DNA of 64,000 nucleotides from Paenibacillus sp. MSJ-34. Lineage in GTDB: Bacteria > Bacillota > Bacilli > Paenibacillales > Paenibacillaceae. The notes beneath the pieces were generated by a model that was not told where the DNA came from, searched no databases, and saw only the letters and a program-made list of their open reading frames with translations. Below, piece after piece: positions 7,963 to 16,316 of this stretch (its first letter is position 1; each line of letters begins with the position of its first letter). A program made the translations under genes and the position numbers. The DNA lies in contig NZ_JAHLPR010000015.1 of assembly GCF_018918005.1 (NCBI RefSeq), positions 38,137 through 102,136 on the forward strand, written 5' to 3'.

Positions 7963-8865
7963 GTGATCGTGGAAACATTAAAAGTATATGCTGCCGTTGT
8001 AGAGCACAGCCATTTTTCCCGCGCTGCCGAAGCGCTGAATATATCGCAGCCGGGCGTCAGCTTGCATATCCGCAATTTGGAAAACGAGTTCGGCGCGAAG
8101 TTGATCCATCGTTCCCCCAAATATGTAAAAGTAACGGAAGCGGGCAATATTTTGTATCAACGTGCAAAACAAATTCTCGCGCTGTACGAAGAAGCCAAGC
8201 AGCAGATTCGTTTGCTCCAGGACGTCGTAACGGGCGCGCTGAAAATCGGGGCAAGCTTTACGCTTGGCGAATATATTTTGCCCCGGGTGCTGGCGCAATT
8301 TGCCGCTTCGCACCCGCAGGTAGACGTGCAAGTGATTATCGCCAACACGGAACAGATCGCCCAATCGGTTCACCGCGGCGAACTCGATCTCGGCCTTGTC
8401 GAAGGCCAAGTGCATTACTCGGATTTGCAAGTAAGTTATTTTATGGAGGACGAAATGCTTTTAGTGGCTCCGCCGGATCATCCTTTGACGCTGCTGCCGT
8501 CGGTTGAAGCCGGGATGCTGCAGGATCAAATATGGATTTTCCGCGAGAGCGGGTCCGGCACAAGGGCGTTTTCCGACCGCGTCCTCGAACAGTTGCAATT
8601 GCGCGCGAAGCATTCTTTCATTTTCAGCAGCAATCAAGGCGTCAAGGAAGCGGTCGCTTCGGGACTCGGCATCTCCGTCCTGTCGCATCTCGTTGTAAAC
8701 AAGGCGCTGGACGCAGGAGAAATATGCCCGATCCGAGTGAAAAGCCGGCGTTTCGTGCGCAATTGCTCGATCGTACAAGCGGCCGAGCCGTCCGAATCGC
8801 TGGCGGTCAACGTATTCGCCGATCATTTGGCCGAATTCGCCAAACGACATCAGCCGCGTCCGTAG
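7963..8865 (+). CDS. LysR-family transcriptional regulator (CysL-like)
   Basis: This 300-residue LysR protein has an N-terminal winged HTH (residues 1-60: F-S-R-A-A-E-A-L-N-I-S-Q-P-G-V-S-L-H-I-R-N-L-E), then a periplasmic-binding-like effector domain starting G-A-L-K-I-G-A-S-F-T-L-G-E-Y-I-L-P. Overall wording resembles the CysL (YwfK)/CbbR branch, which in B. subtilis activates sulfite reductase genes; that assignment is an inference. The GTG at 7963 is chosen over ATG 7927 because GGAGGG lies 7 bases upstream and the earlier ATG overlaps the promoter. Its last 16 bases overlap the convergent UDG gene. Confidence 0.85.
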   Translation: MIVETLKVYAAVVEHSHFSRAAEALNISQPGVSLHIRNLENEFGAKLIHRSPKYVKVTEAGNILYQRAKQILALYEEAKQQIRLLQDVVTGALKIGASFTLGEYILPRVLAQFAASHPQVDVQVIIANTEQIAQSVHRGELDLGLVEGQVHYSDLQVSYFMEDEMLLVAPPDHPLTLLPSVEAGMLQDQIWIFRESGSGTRAFSDRVLEQLQLRAKHSFIFSSNQGVKEAVASGLGISVLSHLVVNKALDAGEICPIRVKSRRFVRNCSIVQAAEPSESLAVNVFADHLAEFAKRHQPRP

Positions 8866-9416
8866 TATGCGGCGACACGCCGCCAGTCTTCCAAGAAGTA
8901 CGGCATGAGATTCGGCCTGCGGCGGACGGCGAGAGGGTGATACGAAACCGTAGTCGGAACGCCGCGCACCTCGGTCCACGTTCCGCGAAGCGTTCGTACG
9001 TCGGCATCCGGATTTTCCAAATAGGATTGTGCGGCCACATTGCCCAAACAGAGCGCCAACTGCGGCTTCTTCGCCATTTCCTGCTCTTTCATGTGCTGCA
9101 TGCAGATCGCGCGCGCTTTCGGCTTATCATATTTTCTTCTCGGGCGGCATTTCAGTACATAAGTCACATACAGGTCGTTCTGCGCAAACCCTGCTTCGTA
9201 AGCGGCATATTGCAGCGTTTGTCTGGTGCCGCAGACGTAAGGGTTGCCTTCGCGGTCCTCCCGTTCCCCGGGATTATCCAATATAATCCATATCGGAGCG
9301 TCCGGATTGCCTTCTCCCCAAACGACTCGGGAACGTTGACAGGCAAGCTCGCACTTCCGGCAATGGACGGCTTCTACCGGAGGCGGATCCTCGGGCCAAA
9401 CGGTCGGTTGAAACAA
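8850..9416 (-). CDS. Uracil-DNA glycosylase family protein (family-4-like, Fe-S)
   Basis: A 188-residue UDG-superfamily protein. Four cysteines fit the family-4 iron-sulfur pattern: C19-x2-C22 at the start and a C-x14-C pair in K-C-R-P-R-R ... I-C-M-Q. The terminal substrate motif is S-Y-H-P-L-A-V-R-R-R-P. Motif 1, normally G-E-A-P-G, reads L-D-N-P-G-E-R-E-D, so specificity or activity may differ from classical uracil excision. The start is TTG at 9416, supported by AGGAGG about 9 bases upstream. It overlaps the LysR gene tail-to-tail by 16 bases and is preceded by the methionine sulfoxide reductase gene on the same strand. Confidence 0.78.
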   Translation of the reverse strand: MFQPTVWPEDPPPVEAVHCRKCELACQRSRVVWGEGNPDAPIWIILDNPGEREDREGNPYVCGTRQTLQYAAYEAGFAQNDLYVTYVLKCRPRRKYDKPKARAICMQHMKEQEMAKKPQLALCLGNVAAQSYLENPDADVRTLRGTWTEVRGVPTTVSYHPLAVRRRPNLMPYFLEDWRRVAAYYGRG

Positions 9417-9467
9417 CGGCTTTCGCCTCCTTATGGCAGATCGTGTTAACCGTAGTTTCTCCCGAGG

Positions 9468-9956
9468 CTACCTTAGATGATCCAACAGCTTTGCCGCAAA
9501 CTTTTCCAAATATATGCGGTCGGCCTCTTGAAAGCGGCCTTCGATCGGGCTGTCGATATCCAATACTCCAATCACCTTGCCGTCTTTTATTAATGGGACG
9601 ACGATTTCGGAACGGGATGCGGCGTCGCAGGCGATATGTCCGGGAAACGCATGGACATCGGCCACAACGATCGTCTCGGCCTTGGCCGCCGCCGTTCCGC
9701 ACACGCCTTTGCCGTAAGGAATACGAACGCAAGCGGGCAAGCCTTGGAACGGACCTAGCACCAATTCGCCGCTATCGTCTTCCGTCAAATAAAAACCGAC
9801 CCAATTCACTTCGTTTAAAAATTGGTTCAGCAGCGCCGAGGCGTTGGCCAGGTTGGCGATCAGGCTCGTCTCGCCTTCCAGCAACGCGTCCAACTGCCGC
9901 AGCAGCGTCTCGTAATTGTCTTCCAAACTGCCTGTATATTGCAACGATTGAAACAT
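9468..9956 (-). CDS. msrC: Free methionine (R)-sulfoxide reductase, GAF domain
   Basis: This single-GAF-domain protein of 162 residues reduces free methionine-R-sulfoxide using thioredoxin-type donors. The three family cysteines are present: L-P-A-C-V-R-I-P, Y-G-K-G-V-C-G-T-A and I-A-C-D-A-A-S-R-S-E-I-V-V-P. The W-V-G-F-Y and G-V-L-D-I-D-S-P blocks are also typical (fRMsr; B. subtilis YtsP). The ATG at 9956 is preferred to GTG 9977 because GAGGTG lies 6 bases before it and the resulting length fits the family. It precedes the UDG gene by about 50 bases, so the two may be cotranscribed as a damage-repair pair. Confidence 0.88.
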   Translation of the reverse strand: MFQSLQYTGSLEDNYETLLRQLDALLEGETSLIANLANASALLNQFLNEVNWVGFYLTEDDSGELVLGPFQGLPACVRIPYGKGVCGTAAAKAETIVVADVHAFPGHIACDAASRSEIVVPLIKDGKVIGVLDIDSPIEGRFQEADRIYLEKFAAKLLDHLR

Positions 9957-10120
9957 TCGATTCACCTCTTCGGTCACGGGTACGTATTCGCAAATGCATT
10001 GCTGCTAATCATTATATAGAATGGGAAAGTCGTTGTATATTCATAAATAAAATACGTGTTCAAAAAGTCAACTTGATCAGGAGAGGACTTTTAGAATAAC
10101 CTCTAAAGGAGATTTTCCAA

Positions 10121-10339
10121 GTGGATAACATGCCGAAACTGTTAATCATCGCAGGTATTGTCTTGATCGTGATCGGGGCCGTCTGGGCATTTGGCGGCAA
10201 ATGGCTGCAATTCGGTCGGCTTCCGGGGGACATTGTCGTCGAGAAGGAAAATTTTAAATTTTATTTCCCAATCGTGACTTGCATTGTGATTAGCGTTGTC
10301 GCTTCGATCGTGATGTACCTGTTTCGATTGTTTAAATAA
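10121..10339 (+). CDS. DUF2905 small membrane protein
   Basis: This 72-residue protein has two predicted membrane helices (about residues 6-24 and 49-68) separated by the DUF2905 signature F-G-R-L-P-G-D-I-V-V-E and F-Y-F-P-I. The function of the family is unknown. The GTG at 10121 is the start: AAAGGAG lies 9 bases upstream, whereas the ATG at 10130 would be too far. It is followed by about 200 bases of non-coding sequence and then the IS3 element. Confidence 0.88.
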   Translation: MDNMPKLLIIAGIVLIVIGAVWAFGGKWLQFGRLPGDIVVEKENFKFYFPIVTCIVISVVASIVMYLFRLFK

Positions 10340-10459
10340 GAGGACAGCCGATTCCATAATCAGGTTAGCGTCCCCAAAGAGAGCCTCGATTCGTTGGGAT
10401 AGTTTTGGCGTGGAGAACGTAACGTAGCAGGAAATGAGTAAGGAGTTTCTGTGAAACAT

Positions 10460-10539
10460 ACGGAATCAGGGCGAGTCGCCGATTTGTGTATGAAATTTCG
10501 TATTAAATCGTGTGACTCGATCCAGGATGCAGCACATTC
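10460..10539 (+). repeat. Direct repeat flanking the IS (left copy)
   Basis: About 80 bases that match 11961-12041 to the right of the insertion sequence at roughly 70% identity, sharing ATTTGTGTATG and GGATGCAGCACATTC. The right copy continues into TATACGATTTTTC, a sequence also seen immediately right of the IS, so the element sits inside a short tandem non-coding repeat. Confidence 0.55.
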
Positions 10540-10596
10540 CTCCACAGCCCCCTAATTAAGTTGGAGTCCTCCACCACGAAAATGTACACTTAGTAC

Positions 10597-10929
10597 ATGA
10601 GGAGGACGAACTCAATGGGAAAAATGTCTGAGCAGAGAGAGAAGGCTGCACAAGAGGTCTTGTCTGGCATTAAGGCAGCTGTTGTTGCCAGAAAATATGG
10701 TGTTACTCCCGGTACGGTGAATCAATGGGTAAGGGATTATCGAGAACAGCATGGCGAACAAGATCATCCCTATCCCCAGGAGCAGGCTGAAGAAATGAAG
10801 CGCCTTCTCGAGATCGAGAAGAAATACGAGAAGGCAGTCAAGATGCTGGGAGAAAAGGATCTAGAGATCGAGATCCTACGTGAGTTGCTAAAAAAGCCAA
10901 CCCCTGCTTATCCGAAAAATTCAAGATAG
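10597..10929 (+). CDS. IS3-family transposase OrfA (HTH protein)
   Basis: A 110-residue HTH protein. A helix-turn-helix (A-A-V-V-A-R-K-Y-G-V-T-P-G-T-V-N-Q-W, about residues 27-44) would bind the IS ends, followed by a leucine-zipper-like coiled coil (M-K-R-L-L-E-I-E-K-K-Y-E-K-A) used for dimerisation. GGAGGA lies just upstream of ATG 10615; the in-frame ATG at 10597 has no site, so translation may begin at 10615. Near the 3' end the slippery heptamer A-AAA-AAG (about 10890-10897) allows -1 frameshifting into OrfB, producing the OrfAB transposase. Confidence 0.85.
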   Translation: MRRTNSMGKMSEQREKAAQEVLSGIKAAVVARKYGVTPGTVNQWVRDYREQHGEQDHPYPQEQAEEMKRLLEIEKKYEKAVKMLGEKDLEIEILRELLKKPTPAYPKNSR

Positions 10930-10967
10930 CCGACACGTTCATTAAGCAGGGTAACCCAGCAGTCCTT

Positions 10968-11870
10968 GTGCTGCGCATCATTGGGTTGGCTGAGTCAACT
11001 TACTATGACCGCATGAAACGCATGTCACAGCAGCCCCTACAGGCAGCTCAAAGTGGGCGCGGAAGACCCGTACCGGGTTATTCCTTTACGGAGTCTGGGG
11101 AGAAAATCAGTGACGAGCAGATCCAGGAATGGCTTCTTGAGCTGATTTCTGGAGAAGAGCACGTGTACGGTTACAAACTGCTTGCGGAATGTTTGTGGAA
11201 CCAGTATAGGTTGAAGTTAAATCACAAGAAGAGCTATCGGCTGTGTAAGGAGCTAGACATCCTACAGCCGCAGCGTCAGAAGCGCTTCAAGCATCCTCGG
11301 AAACTGCCAGAGAACCGAGTCATTACGGGACCTAACCAGCTCTGGCAGATGGACATTAAATATGGTTACGTCGCTGGTCGCGATAGGCATTTCTTCGTGC
11401 TGAGCATTATCGATGTATTTACCCGTGTCATTGTCGGCTACTACAGAGGATCGTCGTGTGAGGCCAAGCATGCCTGTCAGACGCTTGGGAGAGCAATAAG
11501 CAGCTACTGTAAAGCTCAAGATGACTCCCCCGTAGTACGCACCGACAATGGGCCACAGTTCGTAAGTCACCTTTTCGGAGACATGTGTGAAAACTGGGAG
11601 ATCACTCACGAACGCATTCCACCAAGAACGCCGGATCTAAATGCTTTTATTGAATCATTCCACAGTATTTTAGAACGAGATGTTTTCAACAAAGAAGAGT
11701 TCGCAACGTTCGAAGAGGCTTACGCAGCTGTGGACCGATACATGGACTTCTACAACAACCGAAGAATGCACACAAGCCTTCGAAGAATGCCACCGGTTAA
11801 GTTTGCAGAATGGGTAATGCGTTTAAATGACCGGTCAAATTTCTTCTGGCCGAGAAAGAACGTGAAATAA
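10968..11870 (+). CDS. IS3-family transposase OrfB (DDE integrase domain)
   Basis: This integrase-fold catalytic subunit supplies the DDE residues: D in W-Q-M-D-I-K-Y-G, D in V-R-T-D-N-G-P-Q-F and E in F-I-E-S-F-H-S-I-L, with the usual spacing and the terminal N-N-R-R-M-H-T-S-L motif. It lies in the -1 frame relative to OrfA. The frame is open back to the slippery A6G in OrfA, so the functional product is probably the OrfAB fusion and the GTG at 10968 is a nominal start. It is complete, with no internal stop. Confidence 0.9.
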   Translation: MLRIIGLAESTYYDRMKRMSQQPLQAAQSGRGRPVPGYSFTESGEKISDEQIQEWLLELISGEEHVYGYKLLAECLWNQYRLKLNHKKSYRLCKELDILQPQRQKRFKHPRKLPENRVITGPNQLWQMDIKYGYVAGRDRHFFVLSIIDVFTRVIVGYYRGSSCEAKHACQTLGRAISSYCKAQDDSPVVRTDNGPQFVSHLFGDMCENWEITHERIPPRTPDLNAFIESFHSILERDVFNKEEFATFEEAYAAVDRYMDFYNNRRMHTSLRRMPPVKFAEWVMRLNDRSNFFWPRKNVK

Positions 11871-12293
11871 AGATTATAACTACGTCATGAGTCGGTTTTA
11901 TACGGAAGACTCCGGAATTAGGGGGTCGCACCGATTCCGTACGATTTTTCGTACAAATCTACAGAATGAGGGCTCGCATCGCCAATTTGTGTATGATTAT
12001 TCGATTAAAATCGACCAGTTCCATTCGGATGCAGCACATTCTATACGATTTTTCACACAAACGTGTGGCGCTTGAGGCGGTCCGAGGGAAAGTTGTTGCA
12101 CCTGGCGTGAAAACGAAAGCCCGACCGGTCTATATGGTATTGCAAATTTTACCTACAACTGGTCGTTCCGTTGTACATTCGATGCGAGGTTAATGCCGTT
12201 TTTCATATCCGATTCAAATCTCTCGGTTGTTGTAGTATACTTCACTATACTCGTCTGTAATAATAGAATTTCAATAGAACGGAGGTTTTACTT
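11871..12293. other. Intergenic region right of the IS
   Basis: It holds the right IS end (to 11925), a second copy of the IS-flanking repeat (11961-12041, then a related TATACGATTTTTC block) and about 200 bases of AT-rich sequence leading to the LOG gene. No convincing gene is seen. A short palindrome-like GTATACTTCACTATAC lies near 12234. Confidence 0.5.
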
Positions 12294-12866
12294 ATGAAAC
12301 GTATATGCGTATTTGCCGGTTCCAACGCGGGGAGTGCGCCCGAATATGCGCAAGCCGCGCAGAGGCTGGGTCAAGAACTGGCTGCCCGAAATATAGAGTT
12401 GGTGTATGGTGGCTCGAAAATGGGGCTTATGGGTATCGTCGCCAATACGGTGATGGAAAGCGGCGGCAAAGCGATCGGCGTTATGCCGAAAGGCTTGTTT
12501 GCCGGCGAAATGGTTCACGGCGGGCTATCCGAGTTGCACGAAGTGGACGATATGCATCAGCGCAAGGCGTTAATGACCGAACTGTCCGATGCCTTCATCT
12601 CCTTGCCCGGCGGGCTTGGGACATTCGAGGAACTGTTCGAGGCGCTTAGCTGGTCCCAACTGGGCATCCATCGAAAGCCGGTCGGATTATTGAACGTCAA
12701 CCAATTCTACACCCCACTGTCCGCCTTGATATCGCATGCGATTCAAGCCGGGTTCGCCCGGCAGTCGAATATGGACTTATTCGTGATGGAGGAACGTCCC
12801 GCGGAATTGGTCGAAAGCTTATTGCATTTCAAGCGGCCGCAGCAAGAAAACAAGTGGGGCAAGTAG
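12294..12866 (+). CDS. LOG-family protein (TIGR00730; nucleoside 5'-monophosphate phosphoribohydrolase)
   Basis: A 190-residue Rossmann-like protein with the LOG signature P-G-G-L-G-T-F-E-E-L-F-E (about residues 104-115) and the G-G-S-K-M-G-L-M-G loop. Family members release the base from nucleoside monophosphates (cytokinin riboside 5'-phosphate in plants; purine or pyrimidine nucleotides in bacteria). B. subtilis YvdD is a close relative. The ATG at 12294 is preceded by GGAGGT. The codons for the last residues (K-R-P-Q-Q-E-N-K-W-G-K) lie in a sequence block duplicated at about 23257-23302, so the 3' end may have been remodelled by recombination with a repeat. Confidence 0.9.
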   Translation: MKRICVFAGSNAGSAPEYAQAAQRLGQELAARNIELVYGGSKMGLMGIVANTVMESGGKAIGVMPKGLFAGEMVHGGLSELHEVDDMHQRKALMTELSDAFISLPGGLGTFEELFEALSWSQLGIHRKPVGLLNVNQFYTPLSALISHAIQAGFARQSNMDLFVMEERPAELVESLLHFKRPQQENKWGK

Positions 12867-13038
12867 CAGTTTGCCGCTGCCGCCACTGGCGTTGGCGTTG
12901 CATTGACAAAAGCTGCGGATTCGAGTTCATGCAAGTTGTCATGCGCAATGGGCCGGCAACTTACAGCGGCGAGAATGCCAATTGCTGTAAAAAGAGTCGA
13001 GTTCATGATACCGCTGGGACTGACGACCCGTCGGGCGG

Positions 13039-13224
13039 GCTAACGAAACGTAAACACGCTGATCGTCTGTCAATCGCCTTGTTGCTGGTGTAACGAAACT
13101 GAAACACGCTGATGAGGGCAAAAAGTCGGTAAAACCGCCGATTTCCAATCAATAACGATTTGTACATTCGTTAGAATGACGACGTCTCCATTTTGGGCCC
13201 ATAAGGATTATGAGTTTCGTTAGC
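13039..13224 (+). repeat. 190-bp inverted-repeat-bounded element (family C), copy 1
   Basis: It begins GCTAACGAAAC and ends with the complement GTTTCGTTAGC. The interior includes ATTTCCAATCAATAACGATT and ATTCGTTAGAATGACGACGT, shared with copies at 31545-31734 (inverted) and 61752-61942. No coding potential is recognised. A further shared block (TTTCCCGCTGG, GGGGCGG) follows at about 13278 and again near 62020. Confidence 0.75.
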
Positions 13225-13372
13225 ACTAGCTGCACAATTGCAGGCTTTCTGAATGAAAGGCGCTTCATACCTGGCTTTTCTTTCCCGCTGGCTGGGGCGG
13301 AATGGTTGCAAAGATGACTGCACTGTTTCGTCATCCTAGCCCGTTTAGATTGATGCAACGCTAGTGGACTGC

Positions 13373-13556
13373 CATTGGATTTTGTCCAATGAAAATCCGC
13401 ACCACCCCCTGAGAAACAGCTTTCCATTGGAATTCATCCAACGGAAAGCTTTTTTTCTCCCGATTTTCCTCGTCTGAGTCGAATTTCATTGGATGAAATC
13501 CAATGAAATGACATTCCAGCTACGGAACAGCAAGATTCCATTGGATGAAATCCAAC
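13373..13556 (+). repeat. Four-palindrome element (family B), copy 2
   Basis: Palindromes of the form CATTGGATNNNNTCCAATG start at 13373, 13425, 13487 and 13539 (intervals 52, 62, 52). The whole 184-base unit is almost identical to 23304-23487. The second palindrome extends into a longer stem (CTTTCCATTGGAATTC with its complementary 3' side) followed by a run of seven T, which could act as a terminator for plus-strand transcripts. Confidence 0.8.
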
Positions 13557-13588
13557 GAAGCGGTGGGTTTATTCTAATTCCCGCATGA

Positions 13589-14239
13589 TTATGCCCCGTC
13601 AAGCGAGCTTACATAGTCGGCAAATCCGCGAAAAAACAGCGCACCCACCGTCGCTCCCGGGTCCCGGTGACCGATCGATTTCTCTAGATACCTTCCCGCG
13701 CGCCCATGTTGAGACTCCATGCCGATCGTTCGTTCCATGCCTTGCTCCGCGGCGGCGGATGCGGCTTCGACGGCTTCGGCCAAAGACGATCCGTTGGCGC
13801 TAGCGCGCCGGAACGCTTCCGTTGCAGGAACGATTGCGTCCAGAATCGTTTTATCTCCTACCTTGGCTTTGCCCCTATTCATAATCCCTTCGGACATCGC
13901 TTGAAACCATAGTTCCAGATCTTCGGCCGTCACCTCGTTTTTACCGCGAAGCGCTTGACCTGCGCGGAACAGCGCCGACGCCATGAGCGTTCCCATCGTC
14001 GAAGCCGCCTTCTCCCCCATAATCGCTCCGCTTTCCATCAAGATCGAACCGATGTCGCCGCTTGGGCGATCGGCAAATCCTTCGATAACGTGCCGGAAGC
14101 CTTTGGACATAGTCAATCCGATGTCGCCGTCTCCCAATGTTCCGTCGAGTTGGCAAAGGTAATCTTTGTTCTCGTCCATTATACGGCCGATTTCCCGAAT
14201 TATGTTTTTGACATGCTCGCAGTTCAAAGAACGAATCAT
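13589..14239 (-). CDS. dhaL: Dihydroxyacetone kinase-type subunit DhaL
   Basis: A 216-residue all-helical nucleotide-binding subunit. The Mg-ADP/ATP site D-G-T-L-G-D-G-D-I-G-L-T-M is at about residues 32-44, and G-A-I-M-G-E-K-A-A-S-T-M-G-T-L and G-x-x-D-P-G-A are intact. In the PTS-linked kinase, DhaL passes phosphate from DhaM to the ketose bound on DhaK; in ATP-type enzymes the same domain uses ATP. No DhaM-like gene is in the window, so the phosphate donor is unclear. It is the last gene of the five-gene minus-strand operon, about 100 bases after dhaK. Confidence 0.9.
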   Translation of the reverse strand: MIRSLNCEHVKNIIREIGRIMDENKDYLCQLDGTLGDGDIGLTMSKGFRHVIEGFADRPSGDIGSILMESGAIMGEKAASTMGTLMASALFRAGQALRGKNEVTAEDLELWFQAMSEGIMNRGKAKVGDKTILDAIVPATEAFRRASANGSSLAEAVEAASAAAEQGMERTIGMESQHGRAGRYLEKSIGHRDPGATVGALFFRGFADYVSSLDGA

Positions 14240-14338
14240 CTGAAAGCCTCCTTACAGCTTTGTGAATTGAAACGCGAATTGCGACTTCCCCGTTGCCTCA
14301 TCGCATGCCGAACCATTATGCAACGCATTCGCTAAGCT

Positions 14339-15349
14339 CTAATTAAAATATATCGGAAAGGAAACGTCCAACAACGGCCCCAATTCTTCATCCAATTTCA
14401 ACACGGATACAGACAATCCCGCCATTTCCAATGAAGTCGCCACTTCGCCCACATACGATTTATGGACGAAAACCCCTTGCTCTCCCAGCCAATGATATAC
14501 TTTCCGGTGAATAATATATAATTCTTCCGGCGGCGTGGCGCCTAAGCCGTTGATCAATACCGACACTCTATCTCCCGACTCCAGCGCAAGGTCGTCGAAT
14601 ATGCGTGAGACCAGTTGCTGCGCGATATCGTCGGCGGATTGGATTTCTCCCTTGAACAAACCGGGCTCGCCGTGAATGCCCATCCCGATTTCCATCTCGC
14701 CGACTCCAATCTGAAAGCTCGCCTTTCCGACGGCCGGCAATATGCAAGGAGACAAAGCGACCCCAATCGTTCGCACATTCGCGTTCGCCTTCTCGGCAAT
14801 GCGTTTCACCTCGTCCAATCCGGCCCCTTGCTCGGCTTTGGCGGCAGCCAGCTTGTACAAATAAAACAATCCGGCCACGCCGCGGCGCTGGCTTTCCCTG
14901 CCTTTGGGCATCGACGCCGCATCGTCGGTTGCAACCACGGATTCTACGCGAATCCCTTCGGCATCGGCCATTTCCGCAGCCATATCGAAATTCATAACAT
15001 CTCCGCCGTAATTGCCGTAAATGTACAGCACTCCGGCTCCGCCGTCAACGGCACGAGTCGCGTCGAGCATTTGTTTGGGACTGGGGGACGCGAATACGTC
15101 GCCGACCGCGACGCCGTCGATCTTCCCGACGCCCACATAACCAAGAAATAAAGGAAGATGTCCCGAACCCCCTCCCGTAACGATAGCCACCTTGCCCTGC
15201 CTGGGCGCATCCGCCCGCACAATGGCGCGATTGTCGCTGCGGACGCTTTTGACTTCGGCCGGGTGAGCCAGCAAATAACCTTCCAACATTTCATCCACCA
15301 TACGCTCGGGATCGTTTATAAATTTTTTCATTTTCGCTTTTTCCGTCAT
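14339..15349 (-). CDS. dhaK: Dihydroxyacetone kinase-type subunit DhaK
   Basis: A 336-residue ketose-binding subunit. The histidine that covalently traps the substrate carbonyl is in G-M-G-I-H-G-E-P-G (about residue 219). T-G-G-G-S-G-H-L-P-L-F-L-G and G-D-V-F-A-S-P-S match the DhaK fold. DhaK and DhaL are separate genes here, as in PTS-type kinases, rather than fused. Relatives in actinobacteria phosphorylate erythrulose, so a C3 or C4 ketose is plausible. The ATG at 15349 follows GGAGG by 9 bases. It sits between the aldolase and dhaL, suggesting it handles the aldolase product or the imported substrate. Confidence 0.9.
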   Translation of the reverse strand: MTEKAKMKKFINDPERMVDEMLEGYLLAHPAEVKSVRSDNRAIVRADAPRQGKVAIVTGGGSGHLPLFLGYVGVGKIDGVAVGDVFASPSPKQMLDATRAVDGGAGVLYIYGNYGGDVMNFDMAAEMADAEGIRVESVVATDDAASMPKGRESQRRGVAGLFYLYKLAAAKAEQGAGLDEVKRIAEKANANVRTIGVALSPCILPAVGKASFQIGVGEMEIGMGIHGEPGLFKGEIQSADDIAQQLVSRIFDDLALESGDRVSVLINGLGATPPEELYIIHRKVYHWLGEQGVFVHKSYVGEVATSLEMAGLSVSVLKLDEELGPLLDVSFPIYFN

Positions 15350-15392
15350 CTATCCCTGCCTCCAATCCGATTTATCAATACCTTCTGGGCCG

Positions 15393-16277
15393 CTATGGTT
15401 GAAATTTCTCCAATATACGGAACACGGCTTCCTTTTCTTCCTTGGAAATATTTCGCAGCGGCGCGCGAACTTTCCCGCCTTTCAACCCTCTCAACGCCAA
15501 CGCTTCTTTGAAAAGAGACAAACTTCTGCCGTAACGGAGCGCTTCCGTTAAGAAGTTAATTTTCAATTGCTCTTGTTTCGCCTCTTCGATTTTCCCCTGC
15601 ATGTAATATTCGAACAGTTTGACGTACGGTTCGGGAAATACGTTGGCAACGCCCGAAACGCAACCGTTCGTCCCCATATGCAATCCCGCCAAATAATATT
15701 GATCAGGACCCAGCATCATGTAAAATTCCTTGGGGGTCGCATTGATGATTTCCAAGATTCGCGAAAAATGATCGGAGCTAAATTTTAACGCCCGGATATT
15801 GCGGTGGTTCTCGATCAGTTGCAGTATGGTATTCAATGAAATTTCGTTTCGGGCATTATTAGGGAAATTATACAAAAAAATGGGGAAATCTTCGGATACC
15901 GCCTGTGCCACCGCTTGGAAATGCGCATAGATTTCACGCTCCTCCAACGGGAAGAAATAAGGGCATACTACGGAAATGCCGGAAGCTCCGATTCGCTCGG
16001 CATGCCGAGCCAGCTCAATCGTACGGGCCGTGGAAATTTCGCCGGCGTGAATGACAACCGGCACTCTTCCGCGAACGGTACGCACGACATGCTCAGCCAC
16101 TTCTTGTCTCTCTTCGACGGACAGAAGCATTCCCTCCCCTGTGGTGCCTAGCGGAAAAAGCCCGTGAACCCTTTTGTCGATCAAAAACTCGGTCAAACAG
16201 TCGAGCGATTCGAAATCGACCCGCCCGTCTTCATGAAACGGCGTCAATACGGCTGGAAAAATACCTTGGATTTTCAT
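15393..16277 (-). CDS. DapA/NanA-family aldolase (dihydrodipicolinate synthase-like)
   Basis: A 294-residue class I (Schiff-base) TIM-barrel lyase. The catalytic tyrosine is in F-L-Y-N-F-P-N (about residue 138) and the lysine in R-A-L-K-F-S-S-D (about residue 165); the G-T-T-G-E-G substrate loop is present. Because it sits among sugar-transport and kinase genes, it is more likely a 2-keto-3-deoxy-sugar-acid or related aldolase/dehydratase than the lysine-pathway DapA. The ATG at 16277 is preferred over 16283 because GGAG is then 7 bases away. The 43-base gap to dhaK and 39-base gap from the permease indicate one operon. The substrate is unresolved. Confidence 0.85.
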   Translation of the reverse strand: MKIQGIFPAVLTPFHEDGRVDFESLDCLTEFLIDKRVHGLFPLGTTGEGMLLSVEERQEVAEHVVRTVRGRVPVVIHAGEISTARTIELARHAERIGASGISVVCPYFFPLEEREIYAHFQAVAQAVSEDFPIFLYNFPNNARNEISLNTILQLIENHRNIRALKFSSDHFSRILEIINATPKEFYMMLGPDQYYLAGLHMGTNGCVSGVANVFPEPYVKLFEYYMQGKIEEAKQEQLKINFLTEALRYGRSLSLFKEALALRGLKGGKVRAPLRNISKEEKEAVFRILEKFQP

Positions 16278-16316
16278 GGTCATGCTCCTTCTCGTGATTT
16301 ATTGGGATTCCTGCGA

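Larger units (their letters stand above)
10548..11925 (+). mobile_element. IS3-family insertion sequence
   Basis: The element is bounded by imperfect inverted ends: CCCCCTAATT (10548-10557), continuing to GGAGTCCTCC, and its complement AATTAGGGGG (11916-11925), preceded by GGAAGACTCC. It contains OrfA and OrfB in the -1 arrangement typical of IS3. No target-site duplication is evident at these limits, so the ends may be a few bases off. Length is about 1.38 kb. Both frames are intact, so the element may be active. Confidence 0.75.
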
